Positions 15,599 through 26,179 of a DNA stretch of 64,000 bases are shown piece by piece (the first letter of the stretch is position 1; the number at the start of each line of letters is the position of its first letter). This DNA comes from Leclercia sp. AS011 (lineage in GTDB: Bacteria; Pseudomonadota; Gammaproteobacteria; Enterobacterales; Enterobacteriaceae). Below the pieces are notes generated by a model. The model ran no database searches and was not told where the DNA came from. It saw only the letters and a list, made by a program, of their open reading frames with translations. The DNA is taken from contig NZ_JBBCMA010000005.1 in assembly GCF_037152535.1 (NCBI RefSeq), positions 124,001 to 188,000 of the forward strand. Direction: 5' to 3'. Made by a program: the position numbers and the translations under genes.

Positions 15599-16993
15599 AT
15601 GAAAAGCGAAGTCTTGTCCGTCAAAGAGAAAATTGGTTACGGCATGGGTGACGCCGCAAGTCACATCATTTTCGACAACGTCATGCTTTACATGATGTTC
15701 TTCTACACCGATATCGTCGGTATCCCCGCCGGGTTTGTCGGCACCATGTTCCTGCTGGCGCGCGCGCTGGACGCCATCTCCGACCCCTGCATGGGGCTGA
15801 TTGCCGACCGCACCCGCAGCCGCTGGGGGAAATTCCGTCCGTGGATCCTGTTCGGTGCCATCCCGTTCGGCCTGGTCTGCGTGCTGGCCTACACCACGCC
15901 GGACCTCAGCCTGAACGGCAAAATGATCTACGCCGCCGTCACCTACACCATGCTGACCCTGCTCTATACCGTGGTCAACATCCCCTACTGCGCGCTGGGC
16001 GGGGTGATCACCAACGACCCGACGCAGCGTATCTCCCTCCAGTCCTGGCGCTTTGTGCTGGCGACCGCGGGCGGCATGCTCTCCACGGTGCTGATGATGC
16101 CGCTGGTGAACCTGATCGGCGGCGAGGATAAAGCGTTCGGCTTCCAGGGCGGCATTGCGGTGCTGTCGGTGGTGGCCTTCCTGATGCTGGCGTTCTGCTT
16201 CTTCACCACCAAAGAGCGCATCCAGGTGCCGCCGAGCACCACCGGCATGCGCGAAGATCTGCGCGACATCTGGCGCAACGACCAGTGGCGCATCGTCGGG
16301 CTGCTCACCATCCTCAACATTCTGGCGGTCTGCGTGCGCGGTGGCGCGATGATGTATTACGTCACCTGGATCATGGGCTCGCCGGAGCTGTTCGTCGCCT
16401 TCCTCACCACCTACTGCGTCGGCAACCTGATTGGCTCCGCGCTGGCGAAGCCGCTCACCGACTGGAAATGCAAAGTCAGCGTCTTCTGGTGGACCAACGC
16501 CCTGCTGGCGGTGGCAAGCGTAGCGATGTTCTTCGTGCCGATGCAGGCCAGCATCACCATGTTCGGCTTTATCTTCGTGATTGGCGTGCTGCACCAGCTG
16601 GTGACGCCGATCCAGTGGGTGATGATGTCCGACACCGTCGATTACGGCGAGTGGACCAACGGCAAACGCCTCACCGGCATCAGCTTTGCGGGCACGCTGT
16701 TCGTCCTCAAGCTGGGCCTGGCCCTGGGCGGAGCGTTAATCGGCTGGATGCTGGCAGGCGGCGGCTACGATGCCGCAGCCAAAACCCAGAACAGCGCCAC
16801 CATCAGCATCATCATTGCCCTGTTTACCCTGGTCCCGGCGGCGTGCTACCTGCTGAGCGCGGTGATCGCCAAACGCTACTACAGCCTGAAAACGCCATTC
16901 CTGATGAAAATCATGAACGACCTGGCGCAGGGCGCGCGTCGTAATCAGCAGGAGTTCAACACCCTGCCGGTCAGCAAAGAATTGCAGAACTAA
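15599..16993 (+). CDS. yicJ: GPH-family symporter for alpha-xylosides, YicJ
   Basis: A 464-residue, 12-helix symporter of the GPH family, matching E. coli YicJ in length and position beside selC. Family signatures include VKEKIGYGMGDAASHIIFDN at the N-terminus, DAISDPCMGLIADRT near residue 60 and MMSDTVDYGEW near residue 345. It probably brings isoprimeverose or similar alpha-xylosides into the cell with a cation. AAGGAAAA precedes the ATG. It is followed after 12 bases by yicI, the alpha-xylosidase, so the two form a transport-plus-hydrolysis operon. Confidence 0.92.
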   Translation: MKSEVLSVKEKIGYGMGDAASHIIFDNVMLYMMFFYTDIVGIPAGFVGTMFLLARALDAISDPCMGLIADRTRSRWGKFRPWILFGAIPFGLVCVLAYTTPDLSLNGKMIYAAVTYTMLTLLYTVVNIPYCALGGVITNDPTQRISLQSWRFVLATAGGMLSTVLMMPLVNLIGGEDKAFGFQGGIAVLSVVAFLMLAFCFFTTKERIQVPPSTTGMREDLRDIWRNDQWRIVGLLTILNILAVCVRGGAMMYYVTWIMGSPELFVAFLTTYCVGNLIGSALAKPLTDWKCKVSVFWWTNALLAVASVAMFFVPMQASITMFGFIFVIGVLHQLVTPIQWVMMSDTVDYGEWTNGKRLTGISFAGTLFVLKLGLALGGALIGWMLAGGGYDAAAKTQNSATISIIIALFTLVPAACYLLSAVIAKRYYSLKTPFLMKIMNDLAQGARRNQQEFNTLPVSKELQN

Positions 16994-17005
16994 GAGGACG
17001 AAAGC

Positions 17006-19324
17006 ATGAAAATCAGTGACGGAAACTGGCTCATTCAACCGGGCCTGAACGTAACGTATCCGGTGCAGGTGTTCGATGTGGAGCAGCAGGGCAACGACCT
17101 GGTGATCTATGTCGCCCCGCGCGACGTGCGCGAGCGCACCTGGCAGCTCGACACCCTGATGTTCACGGTGCGCCTGTTTGCGCCGCAGGAGGGGATTGTC
17201 GGGGTGCGCCTCGAGCACTTCCAGGGCGCACTGGATAACGGCCCGCACTATCCGCTCAACGTCCTGAAAGACGTCAACGTGCAGATTGAAAACAACGCGG
17301 AGTATGCCGAACTGAAAAGCGGCAACGTCAGCGTGCGCGTTACCAAAGGCGAGTTCTGGGCGCTGGATTTCCTCAGGAACGGCCAGCGCATCACCGGCAG
17401 CCAGCTGAAAAACAACGGCTACGTGCAGGACGGCAACAGCGATCGCAACTACATGTTCGAGCGTCTGGATCTGGGCGTGGGCGAAACCGTCTACGGCCTC
17501 GGCGAGCGCTTTACCGCCCTGGTGCGCAACGGCCAGACGGTCGAGACCTGGAACCGCGACGGCGGTACCAGCACCGAGCAGTCTTACAAAAATATCCCGT
17601 TCTATCTCACCAACCGCGGCTATGGTGTGCTGGTGAATCACCCGGAAAACGTCTCCTTTGAAATCGGCTCCGAGAAGGTGTCGAAAGTGCAGTTCAGCGT
17701 CGAGGGCGAGTACCTGGAGTATTTCGTCATCGACGGCCCGACGCCGAAAGAGGTGCTCAACCGCTATACCCAGTTCACCGGGCGTCCGGCGCTGCCCCCG
17801 GCCTGGTCGTTCGGCCTGTGGCTCACCACCTCATTCACCACCAACTACGACGAAGCGACGGTAAACAGCTTTATCGACGGCATGGCTGAGCGCGATCTGC
17901 CCCTGCACGTCTTCCACTTCGACTGCTTCTGGATGAAGGCCTTCCAGTGGTGCGACTTCGAGTGGGACCCGGTGACCTTCCCGGATCCACAAGGGATGAT
18001 CCGCCGCCTGAAGGAGAAAGGACTCAAGGTCTGCGTGTGGATCAACCCGTACATCGGGCAAAAATCGCCGATCTTTAAGGAGCTGAAAGAGAAGGGCTAT
18101 CTGCTGAAACGCCCGGACGGCTCCCTGTGGCAGTGGGATAAGTGGCAGCCGGGGCTGGCGATCTACGACTTCACCAACCCGGAAGCCTGCAAATGGTACG
18201 CCGACAAGCTGAAAGGCCTCGTGGATATCGGTGTCGACTGCTTCAAAACCGACTTCGGCGAGCGCATACCCACCGACGTGCAGTGGTTCGACGGCTCTGA
18301 CCCGCAGAAGATGCACAACCACTACGCCTACCTCTACAACGAGCTGGTGTGGAACGTGCTGAAAGAGACGGTGGGCGAGGAAGAGGCGGTGCTGTTTGCC
18401 CGCTCCGCGTCCGTCGGGGCACAACAGTTCCCGGTGCACTGGGGCGGTGACTGCTACGCCAACTACGAATCGATGGCCGAAAGCCTGCGCGGCGGGCTGT
18501 CGATTGGGCTCTCCGGGTTCGGATTCTGGAGCCACGATATCGGCGGGTTCGAAAACACCGCCCCGGCGCATGTCTATAAACGCTGGTGCGCGTTCGGGCT
18601 GCTCTCCAGCCACAGCCGACTGCACGGCAGCAAATCCTACCGGGTGCCGTGGGCATACGATGACGAGTCCTGCGACGTGGTGCGTCACTTCACGCAGCTG
18701 AAATGCCGGATGATGCCGTATCTCTATCGCCAGGCGGCCCTGGCCCGTGAGTTCGGTACGCCGATGCTGCGGGCGATGATGCTCGAGTTCCCGAACGATC
18801 CGGCCTGCGACTACCTCGACCGCCAGTACATGCTGGGGGATTCAGTGATGGTGGCTCCGGTGTTCAGCGAGGCGGGCGACGTGCAGTTTTACCTGCCGGA
18901 AGGGCGCTGGACGCATCTGTGGCACAACGACGAACTCCGGGGTAGCCGCTGGCACAAACAGCAGCACGACTTCCGCAGCCTGCCTGTATACGTGCGCGAT
19001 AACACCCTGCTGGCGCTGGGCAACAACGACCAGAAGCCGGACTATGCGTGGAACGAAGGCACCGCCTTCCAGCTGTTTAACCTCGACGATGGGGCCACGG
19101 CGGTGAGCGAGGTGCCTGCGGCGAACGGTGCCGTGGCCTTTACCCTGACTGCGACGCGCAACGGCAATACCCTCACCCTCAAAGGCAACGGCGAGGCGCG
19201 GGACTGGTCGGTCTGTTTGCGCAATGTGCACCAGATTAGCGGCGTGAAAGGCGCATCACATACGGGAAGCGAGTCGGGCGTGGTGGTGAAAGCCGAAGGG
19301 GAAGAGGTAGTTATTCATCTCTGA
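17006..19324 (+). CDS. yicI: Alpha-xylosidase, glycoside hydrolase family 31
   Basis: A 772-residue protein, the same length as E. coli YicI. The GH31 nucleophile is Asp416 in KTDFGERIP, at exactly the position known in the E. coli enzyme. An N-terminal beta-sandwich (about 1-245), the catalytic barrel (about 246-585) and C-terminal beta domains are the family order; the [11 protein letters not shown] and [10 protein letters not shown] segments belong to the active site, the second carrying the acid/base region. The cytoplasmic hexamer removes alpha-1,6-xylose from isoprimeverose-type sugars. GAGGACG lies before the ATG. It is co-transcribed with yicJ and followed by a cluster of REP units. 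Confidence 0.95.
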   Translation: MKISDGNWLIQPGLNVTYPVQVFDVEQQGNDLVIYVAPRDVRERTWQLDTLMFTVRLFAPQEGIVGVRLEHFQGALDNGPHYPLNVLKDVNVQIENNAEYAELKSGNVSVRVTKGEFWALDFLRNGQRITGSQLKNNGYVQDGNSDRNYMFERLDLGVGETVYGLGERFTALVRNGQTVETWNRDGGTSTEQSYKNIPFYLTNRGYGVLVNHPENVSFEIGSEKVSKVQFSVEGEYLEYFVIDGPTPKEVLNRYTQFTGRPALPPAWSFGLWLTTSFTTNYDEATVNSFIDGMAERDLPLHVFHFDCFWMKAFQWCDFEWDPVTFPDPQGMIRRLKEKGLKVCVWINPYIGQKSPIFKELKEKGYLLKRPDGSLWQWDKWQPGLAIYDFTNPEACKWYADKLKGLVDIGVDCFKTDFGERIPTDVQWFDGSDPQKMHNHYAYLYNELVWNVLKETVGEEEAVLFARSASVGAQQFPVHWGGDCYANYESMAESLRGGLSIGLSGFGFWSHDIGGFENTAPAHVYKRWCAFGLLSSHSRLHGSKSYRVPWAYDDESCDVVRHFTQLKCRMMPYLYRQAALAREFGTPMLRAMMLEFPNDPACDYLDRQYMLGDSVMVAPVFSEAGDVQFYLPEGRWTHLWHNDELRGSRWHKQQHDFRSLPVYVRDNTLLALGNNDQKPDYAWNEGTAFQLFNLDDGATAVSEVPAANGAVAFTLTATRNGNTLTLKGNGEARDWSVCLRNVHQISGVKGASHTGSESGVVVKAEGEEVVIHL

Positions 19325-19338
19325 GCCGTCTGTAAAAC

Positions 19339-19458
19339 GCCCGGTGGCGCTGCGCTTACCGGGCCTACGGTTTTGATGTTGTAGGCCGGGTAAGGCGAAG
19401 CCGCCACCCGGCGTCTCTGCGGCCTGATGCCCGGTGGCGCTACACTTACCGGGCCTAC
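19339..19458. repeat. BIME: three alternating REP units
   Basis: Three REP palindromes lie in alternating orientation: 19339-19368 (CCGGTGGCGCTGCGCTTACC core), 19379-19412 (GCCGGGTAAGGCGAAGCCGC core, inverted) and 19429-19458 (as the first). The cluster fills the gap between the convergent ends of yicI and yicH. Confidence 0.9.
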
Positions 19459-19459
19459 A

Positions 19460-21160
19460 TTATGGTGCGGGCGGTTGTTCAACCGTACTCACCGCCCCGC
19501 CCGTCATCGTCTGCGTGACCTGCTGTTTATCCATATTCACCGCATTCAGCCTGCCGCTGACCGTCGGCTTCAGTGGCGTATCTTTCTGTACGTTGCCGCT
19601 GGCAGTGAGCTGGAAGTTGCCATCGCCCGTCACCGGCAACGCCGGCCATCCCCACTGCTGGATCAGGTTCAACGGCACGCCGCGCCCGGTCAGGTTTATG
19701 GTGGTCTGCCGCACCGGCGTCTGGGAGACGCTGGCCTTCGCTTCAAGAATGCCTTTCTCGGTAAAGGCGCTCAGCTCATTGATGGCGATGGTCGAGGCGT
19801 TAGCGGTCAGGGAGAGTGACGGACGGCGCACGTCCACCCGGTTAAAGGTCGCCGCCGCGCCGTTCAGGGTGGCGGTGCCCGCCCAGACGCCCCACTGGCG
19901 ATCTTTCGCCAGCTGCAGGTTGGTGCCGTAGCCGTCGAGGGCGGTGACCTGCCACGGGAAGGTGGAGTCAACGTCGATCACCAGGTTGCGGCTCAGGCCG
20001 AATTTGCGCAGCGTGACGCTGCGCAGCCACTCCGGCAGGGTCTCCATCCACTGGGTTTTCCAGTTTTCCGGCAGGGTATATTCCAGCCCGGCGACGGCGA
20101 CATCATCCAGCACCAGCGCTTTACCGCTGCGCAACCAGTTGCCGGAGGTGCGCACCATCCCGCCTTCCCAGCGGGAGGTGAACTGGCGCAGGGCGATCCC
20201 CTGCGGGGAAAATTCGGCGTTGAGGATCGGGTCGAACAGGTGCAGCGAGCCATAGATATACTCGCTGGCGTTCATCGACAGGCGACCGTCCTCGCTCTGC
20301 CAGTCGCCGCGGCTCAGGGTCAGGTTGCGCAGGCTTAAATCGAGATCGGTCACCGCCCAGTCCGGCCCCTGCAGGCGGGCGTCGGTTACGTCAAGACGGC
20401 CAATCTGCAACGACGGCAGGGTGATGATGGGGGCAAAAAAGTCGGACAGGGATTTATCGCTCTGCAGGCGGATCTCGTTCAGGCGCATGTTATCCACCTT
20501 CCAGCCGCCGTTGGCGTCGCGGCGCGCGGTGCCGGTGAGCGAGCCCCGCGCCATATCCGCGCCGATGGTGGTCAGCACAACCTCTTTGTCGGTCAGCTCG
20601 CCCTCGATCAGCACGTTGCTGGCCGGAACGCCGTTCAGGGTCAGCGACCCGGCGCTAATCTGGATATTGGCTTTTTTACCCAGCACGTTGCCCGCCTCGG
20701 GTTGCCACGGGCGCACGCCGCCGGTCACCTTCTGCGCGCTCAGATCCCACGCGGTGTTAGGGCTGTTAAAGGCCATATTGTTCAGCAGCAGGCGATCGGC
20801 CTGGAAGGGAAGAGGAGCGGTCTGCGGCGAAAGGTTCAGCGTGCCGTCGAACAGGGTGATGGTATCCATGTGCAGCGGATCGGTGAGCTGGCGGCTGCTC
20901 ACCCCGATATCGACCATTTTTGCGACCAGGGTCGCAGGTTGACCGTCGCGCCCGAAGGTGACGTTTTTCAGCACCAGGTGCGTGGGCGATGAGAATCGGT
21001 GATCCATCAGGTCGAAATTGAGTTCGTAGTCGGTGTTTACCGTGATCCAGCTGCTGACCTGCGCCGCGCCCCAGCGGGTCTGAACGAGGATATAGAGCGC
21101 GAGGATCGCAATAAGCAGAACGGCCAGAATACCGACGAGAAGCTTTCCAATAAATTTCAT
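19460..21160 (-). CDS. yicH: AsmA-family inner-membrane protein YicH
   Basis: A 566-residue AsmA-like protein close in length to E. coli YicH (569). One membrane helix at residues 5-28 is followed by a large periplasmic part of repeating beta strands, typical of AsmA/TamB-type bridge proteins thought to move or organise lipids between the membranes. RFSSPTHLVLKNVTFGRDGQ and the later REFTSRWEGG-like region are conserved YicH segments. GGAAGACC precedes the start. It stands alone between the BIME and xanP. The molecular role of YicH itself is not settled. Confidence 0.92.
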   Translation of the reverse strand: MKFIGKLLVGILAVLLIAILALYILVQTRWGAAQVSSWITVNTDYELNFDLMDHRFSSPTHLVLKNVTFGRDGQPATLVAKMVDIGVSSRQLTDPLHMDTITLFDGTLNLSPQTAPLPFQADRLLLNNMAFNSPNTAWDLSAQKVTGGVRPWQPEAGNVLGKKANIQISAGSLTLNGVPASNVLIEGELTDKEVVLTTIGADMARGSLTGTARRDANGGWKVDNMRLNEIRLQSDKSLSDFFAPIITLPSLQIGRLDVTDARLQGPDWAVTDLDLSLRNLTLSRGDWQSEDGRLSMNASEYIYGSLHLFDPILNAEFSPQGIALRQFTSRWEGGMVRTSGNWLRSGKALVLDDVAVAGLEYTLPENWKTQWMETLPEWLRSVTLRKFGLSRNLVIDVDSTFPWQVTALDGYGTNLQLAKDRQWGVWAGTATLNGAAATFNRVDVRRPSLSLTANASTIAINELSAFTEKGILEAKASVSQTPVRQTTINLTGRGVPLNLIQQWGWPALPVTGDGNFQLTASGNVQKDTPLKPTVSGRLNAVNMDKQQVTQTMTGGAVSTVEQPPAP

Positions 21161-21246
21161 GGTCTTCCATCACGTAAAACGCACATAAAGGAGTTATGCA
21201 CGATTTATACGCATTGCTCAAGGCTGGAAGGGCGGAATTCTGGGTT

Positions 21247-21270
21247 ACGGCAGCAGTTGCCTGCTGCCGT
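21247..21270 (-). terminator. Hairpin after xanP
   Basis: A perfect 10-base stem (ACGGCAGCAG and CTGCTGCCGT, loop TTGC) lies just past the xanP stop codon. It lacks a run of T residues on the minus strand, so it may protect the mRNA 3' end rather than terminate by itself. Confidence 0.45.
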
Positions 21271-21279
21271 GAAAGGGGA

Positions 21280-22671
21280 TCAGTTCTTTTCTGGCGGGAA
21301 AATCAGGTTCAGGACGATAGCAGTGATCCCGCCCGCGGCGATGCCGGAAGAGAGCAGGTTTTTCACCCAGTCCGGGGCAAACTGCAGGATCATCGGTTGC
21401 TGAGACACACCCAGACCCACCGCCAGCGACAGGGCGATAATCATAATGGCGCGGCGGTTCAGCGGCTCGCGGGAGACGATACGCACGCCCGATGCTGCGA
21501 TAGTGCCGAACATCACCAGCGTTGCGCCGCCCAGAACCGGCTCAGGAATGTGCTGGACAAAGCCACTGACCGCCGGGAACAGGCCGAGCACAATCAGCAT
21601 CAGCGCCACAACAAAGCCCACGTAGCGGCTGGCGACGCCGGTCAGTTGGATCACGCCGTTGTTCTGGCCGAAGCAGGAGTTCGGGAAGGTGTTAAACACG
21701 CCGGAGACAAAGGAGTTCAGGCCGTTAGCCAGCACGCCACCCTTCAGGCGCTTCATGTACAGCGGGCCAGAGACCGGCTGCTCAGAGACGTCAGAGGTGG
21801 CGGTGATATCCCCGATGGTTTCCAGGGAGGTGATCATAAACACCAGCATCAGCGGCAGAAGCAGGTTCCAGTCGATGCCCAGGCCGTAGTAGAGCGGGGT
21901 CGGGACCACGATCAGCGGGCTGTCGGTCGACGCGGCAGACTGCGGCAGCATGTCCAACGCCCAGGCCGCCAGATAGCCTGCCGCCATGGCGATCACCAGC
22001 GAGGCGACGCGCAGGTACGGGTTACGCTGACGGTTGAGCAGAATAATAATTGCCAGCACCACGCCCGCCAGCAGCAGGTTTTTCGGGGCACCGAAGGTAT
22101 GGTCGGCCATCGCCGCGTAACCGCCGCCAATGGAGGTTAAACCGACCTGAATCAGCGACAGGCCGATAATCATCACCACCACGCCGGAGACCAGCGGGGT
22201 AATAATGCGGCGCGCCAGGTGCAGGACGCGGGAGATGACCATCTCGGTGCAGCTGGCCAGCATCAGGGTGCCGAACAGCGCCGCCATCATCGTTGGCACA
22301 TCCGCGCCGCCGGTTTTCAGCGCCGTACCGCCCATGATCAGCGGGGCGACAAAGTTAAAGCTGGTGCCCTGAATCGACAGCAGGCCGGAGCCTACCGGAC
22401 CCCAGGCTTTAATCTGAATGATGGAGGCCACGCCCGAGGCAAACAGCGACATGCTGATGATGTGCTGGGTGTCCTGCGCCGGTAAGCCGAGGGCCTGGCA
22501 GATCAGCAGGGCAGGGGTGATGACGGCCACAAACATTGCCAGCAGATGCTGACAGGCGGCGAACAAGGTCTGCGCCAGCGGGGGGCGATCTTCAAGACGG
22601 TAAATCAGTTCACTGTTATGCGGCTGCGCAATCGGTTGCGCATCTTGCTGTTCTACGGCGTTAACGGACAT
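21280..22671 (-). CDS. xanP: Xanthine permease (NCS2 family)
   Basis: A 463-residue transporter of the nucleobase-ascorbate (NAT/NCS2) family, close to E. coli XanP (YicE). About 14 membrane segments are predicted. The family signature around [18 protein letters not shown] (near residue 330) and the substrate-site regions [12 protein letters not shown] and [12 protein letters not shown] are present. It imports xanthine with protons. It is divergent from gltS across about 220 bases. Confidence 0.95.
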   Translation of the reverse strand: MSVNAVEQQDAQPIAQPHNSELIYRLEDRPPLAQTLFAACQHLLAMFVAVITPALLICQALGLPAQDTQHIISMSLFASGVASIIQIKAWGPVGSGLLSIQGTSFNFVAPLIMGGTALKTGGADVPTMMAALFGTLMLASCTEMVISRVLHLARRIITPLVSGVVVMIIGLSLIQVGLTSIGGGYAAMADHTFGAPKNLLLAGVVLAIIILLNRQRNPYLRVASLVIAMAAGYLAAWALDMLPQSAASTDSPLIVVPTPLYYGLGIDWNLLLPLMLVFMITSLETIGDITATSDVSEQPVSGPLYMKRLKGGVLANGLNSFVSGVFNTFPNSCFGQNNGVIQLTGVASRYVGFVVALMLIVLGLFPAVSGFVQHIPEPVLGGATLVMFGTIAASGVRIVSREPLNRRAIMIIALSLAVGLGVSQQPMILQFAPDWVKNLLSSGIAAGGITAIVLNLIFPPEKN

Positions 22672-22895
22672 CTGCTGCGATCCCCAGGAAGAAAAGCGGG
22701 CATTTTAGCCGAGTGGATGAGAAAAGCAAACGATTGCTCGCAAAAATCGCAGAGAAAACCCCCTGCTTAGTGCGGCTTTTCTGTCACGCCACGGCAAAGT
22801 TCATTACACTCCTGCTCCCGATTGCGCTTAAGTCGCGCAAACGGCACAGGAAAACGCGCATGTTGATGGAGTACGTGCCATATAAGGAGCTCGCT

Positions 22896-24098
22896 ATGAT
22901 TCATCTCGATACGTTGTCGACCCTCGTTGCGGCAACGCTGGTTTTACTGCTTGGCCGTAAACTGGTTCACAGTGTCCCCCTTCTCAGAAAATACACCATC
23001 CCGGAGCCCGTCGCGGGCGGGCTGCTGGCCGCCGTTGCGCTGCTGGTGCTGAAAAAAAGCATGGGCTGGGAAATCAACTTTGATATGTCCCTGAAAGACC
23101 CGCTGATGCTGGCGTTTTTCGCCACCATCGGCCTGAACGCCAATCTCGCCAGCCTGCGGGCCGGTGGCAAAGTGCTGGGCGTCTTCTTGATTGTGGTGGT
23201 CGGGCTGCTGGTGATGCAGAACGCCATCGGTATCGGCATGGCCTCCCTGCTGGGGCTGGATCCACTGATGGGCCTGCTGGCCGGCTCCATTACGCTTTCC
23301 GGCGGACACGGGACCGGGGCGGCGTGGAGCAAGCTGTTTATCGAGCGCTATGGTTTCCAGAATGCCACCGAAGTGGCGATGGCCTGCGCCACCTTTGGCC
23401 TGGTGCTGGGAGGCCTGATCGGCGGCCCGGTGGCGCGCTATCTGGTGAAGCACTCCGCCACCCCGAACGGCTGCCCGGAAGATGAAGCGGTGCCGTCGGC
23501 GTTCGAGAAGCCGGACGTCGGGCGCATTATTACCTCCCTGGTGCTGATCGAAACCATTGCGCTGATTGCCATCTGCCTGACGGTGGGTAAGGTCATTGCG
23601 CAACTGCTGGCGGGGTCTGCCTTTGAGCTACCGACCTTTGTCTGCGTGCTGTTCGTGGGGGTGATCCTCAGCAACGGCCTGGCGCTGATGGGCTTTTATC
23701 GCGTCTTTGAACGGGCGGTATCGGTGCTGGGCAACGTCTGCCTGTCCCTGTTCCTGGCGATGGCGCTGATGAGCCTCAAGCTGTGGGAGCTGGCCTCGCT
23801 GGCGCTGCCGATGCTGGCCATTCTGGCGGTACAGACCCTGTTTATGGCGTTCTACGCGGTGTTCGTGACCTGGCGGATGATGGGTAAAAACTACGACGCA
23901 GCGGTGCTGGCGGCGGGTCACTGTGGGTTTGGTCTGGGGGCAACCCCGACGGCGATTGCCAATATGCAGGCGATCACCGAACGATTCGGGCCATCGCACA
24001 TGGCGTTTCTGGTGGTGCCGATGGTGGGGGCGTTCTTTATTGATATCGTTAACGCGCTGGTGATCAAGCTGTACCTGATGCTGCCGATGTTTGGCTGA
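22896..24098 (+). CDS. gltS: Sodium/glutamate symporter
   Basis: A 400-residue membrane protein matching E. coli GltS (401). It has two repeat halves, each with a re-entrant GGHGTGAAWS-like loop: residues about 135-146 in the first half and AAGHCGFGLGATPTA in the second. Both are the conserved Na+/glutamate-binding elements of the ESS family. The frame opens at 22713, but TAAGGAGC just before ATG 22896 fixes the start. The last coding base adjoins the end of the convergent recG. Confidence 0.95.
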   Translation: MIHLDTLSTLVAATLVLLLGRKLVHSVPLLRKYTIPEPVAGGLLAAVALLVLKKSMGWEINFDMSLKDPLMLAFFATIGLNANLASLRAGGKVLGVFLIVVVGLLVMQNAIGIGMASLLGLDPLMGLLAGSITLSGGHGTGAAWSKLFIERYGFQNATEVAMACATFGLVLGGLIGGPVARYLVKHSATPNGCPEDEAVPSAFEKPDVGRIITSLVLIETIALIAICLTVGKVIAQLLAGSAFELPTFVCVLFVGVILSNGLALMGFYRVFERAVSVLGNVCLSLFLAMALMSLKLWELASLALPMLAILAVQTLFMAFYAVFVTWRMMGKNYDAAVLAAGHCGFGLGATPTAIANMQAITERFGPSHMAFLVVPMVGAFFIDIVNALVIKLYLMLPMFG

Positions 24099-26177
24099 TC
24101 AGGCGTTGGAGTAGCGCTCGGTCTCGGGCATCCAGCGCTCGATTAACGCTGCCGCCTGGTCGGGGTAGCGTTCATGGATATGGCGTGCCAGACGCTGAAC
24201 TTCGGGGATCATCCCCTGATCGCGCAGCAAATCGGCCACTTTAAACTCGGCGTTACCGGTCTGGCGGGTGCCGAGCAGCTCGCCGGGGCCGCGGATCTCC
24301 AGATCCTGTTGCGCAATCACAAAGCCGTCGTTGCTGTCGCGCAGCACCTGCAGACGCTTCTGGGCGGTTTTCGACAGCGGGGCTTTGTAGAGCAATACGC
24401 AGTGCGAGGCCACCGCGCCACGTCCGACGCGACCCCGCAGCTGGTGGAGCTGCGCCAGGCCCAGACGCTCCGGGTTTTCGATGATCATCAGGCTGGCGTT
24501 AGGCACGTCCACCCCCACTTCAATCACCGTGGTGGCGATCAGCAGATGCAGATCGCCCTGCTTGAAGGCCTGCATCACCGCCTGCTTCTCGGCAGGCTTC
24601 ATCCGGCCATGGACCAGGCCAACGTTCAGCTCCGGCAGGGCCAGCTTTAACTCTTCCCAGGTGGCTTCCGCCGCCTGGGCTTCCAGCAGATCCGACTCTT
24701 CAATCAGGGTACAGACCCAGTAGGCCTGACGCCCTTCCTGACAGGCGTTGCGCACCCGATCGATGATGTCGCTGCGGCGCGTGTCCGGAATCGCCACGGT
24801 CGTCACCGGCGTACGGCCCGGCGGCAGTTCATCGATGGTGGAGGTGTCGAGATCGGCGTAGGCGGTCATCGCCAGGGTGCGCGGGATTGGGGTGGCGGTC
24901 ATGATCAGCTGGTGGGGATGGTACCCCTGCTGGAGTCCTTTTTCCCACAGCGCCAGGCGCTGATGCACGCCAAACCGGTGCTGCTCATCAATGATCACCA
25001 GCGCGAGGCCGTGGAACTGCACCTGCTCCTGGAAGATGGCGTGGGTACCGACAATCATCTGCACCTGCCCGCTGGCAATGGCGTCCTGCTGCGCCTGTCG
25101 CGCCTTGCCCTTTTGCTTTCCGGCCAGCCAGCCTACTTCAACCCCCAGCGGGGCAAACCAGCTGCGGAAGTTATTCGCGTGCTGCTCGGCCAGCAGTTCG
25201 GTCGGCGCCATCAGGGCCACCTGTCTGCCGTGGGCAATGGCGCGCAGTGCAGCCAGCGCGGCCACCAGCGTTTTACCGGAGCCGACGTCGCCCTGCACCA
25301 GACGCATCATTGGCACGTCCAGCGCCAGGTCGCGCTCGATCTCGGCGGTCACCCGAGCCTGGGCTCCGGTGGGTTTAAAGGGCAGTGAGGCCAGCAGCTT
25401 ATCTTTTAATTCATCCTGGGCCGGGAGCGGCAGGGCGTGAAAACGCTGGGCACCGGCGCGCAGCGCCAGCATGCTCAGGTTATGCGCCAGCAGCTCTTCC
25501 AGAATCAGACGGCGCTGCGCCGGATGTTGCCCGCTCTCCAGATCGCTTAACTGCAATGTTGGCGGCGGGCGGTGCAGGGTGCGCAATGCCTCCGGCAGGC
25601 TCATCATTCCCTGTGCCAGCTCGGGTGGGAGCAGTTCGGCAATGGCACAGGTGTCGAGCAGCTCCAGCGCCTGATCGGTCAGCTTGCGCAGCGTCGCCTG
25701 CTTGATGCCTTCGGTGGTCGGGTAGACCGGGGTGAGCGTCTCCTGCATCTCCGGGGTGCTGAGATCGCCCTGCACGCGGTACTCCGGGTGGATCATCTCC
25801 GCGCCGTATTTCCCGCGTTTGGCTTCGCCGTAGGCCAGCACCCGACGTCCGTGAGCGAGGCTGTTTTTCATCGCCGCGCTGAAGTTAAAGAAGCGCATGG
25901 TCAGAATGCCGGAGCCGTCGCTGATCTGGCAGGTCATCATCCGGCGTCCGCCGAAGGTGATGTTGCTGTTCAGAACTTCCCCTTCCACCGTGGCATAAAT
26001 GCCCGGCAGCAGGTCGCCAATCTGATAGAGCTGGGTGCGGTCTTCGTAACGCAGGGGGAGGTGCAGGAGGAGATCCTGCACGGTATGCAGGCCAATTTTT
26101 GCCAGTTTGCTGCTCTGGGCCGCGCCAACGCCCGTCAGGGAATTGAGCGGCACAGCATCCAGCAGGCGGCCTTGCAT
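24099..26177 (-). CDS. recG: ATP-dependent DNA helicase RecG
   Basis: A 692-residue superfamily 2 helicase, essentially the E. coli length. An OB-fold wedge domain covers about 50-150; the helicase core follows with Walker A GDVGSGKT, the DEQH box in VIIDEQHRFG, TATPIPRT (motif III) and RGRVGRG (motif VI). RecG remodels stalled replication forks and branched recombination intermediates. It is the last gene of the gmk-rpoZ-spoT-trmH-recG operon and starts two bases after the trmH stop with only a weak ribosome site, which suggests coupling. A longer frame to 26210 would overlap trmH and is not chosen. Confidence 0.97.
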   Translation of the reverse strand: MQGRLLDAVPLNSLTGVGAAQSSKLAKIGLHTVQDLLLHLPLRYEDRTQLYQIGDLLPGIYATVEGEVLNSNITFGGRRMMTCQISDGSGILTMRFFNFSAAMKNSLAHGRRVLAYGEAKRGKYGAEMIHPEYRVQGDLSTPEMQETLTPVYPTTEGIKQATLRKLTDQALELLDTCAIAELLPPELAQGMMSLPEALRTLHRPPPTLQLSDLESGQHPAQRRLILEELLAHNLSMLALRAGAQRFHALPLPAQDELKDKLLASLPFKPTGAQARVTAEIERDLALDVPMMRLVQGDVGSGKTLVAALAALRAIAHGRQVALMAPTELLAEQHANNFRSWFAPLGVEVGWLAGKQKGKARQAQQDAIASGQVQMIVGTHAIFQEQVQFHGLALVIIDEQHRFGVHQRLALWEKGLQQGYHPHQLIMTATPIPRTLAMTAYADLDTSTIDELPPGRTPVTTVAIPDTRRSDIIDRVRNACQEGRQAYWVCTLIEESDLLEAQAAEATWEELKLALPELNVGLVHGRMKPAEKQAVMQAFKQGDLHLLIATTVIEVGVDVPNASLMIIENPERLGLAQLHQLRGRVGRGAVASHCVLLYKAPLSKTAQKRLQVLRDSNDGFVIAQQDLEIRGPGELLGTRQTGNAEFKVADLLRDQGMIPEVQRLARHIHERYPDQAAALIERWMPETERYSNA

Positions 26178-26179
26178 GA

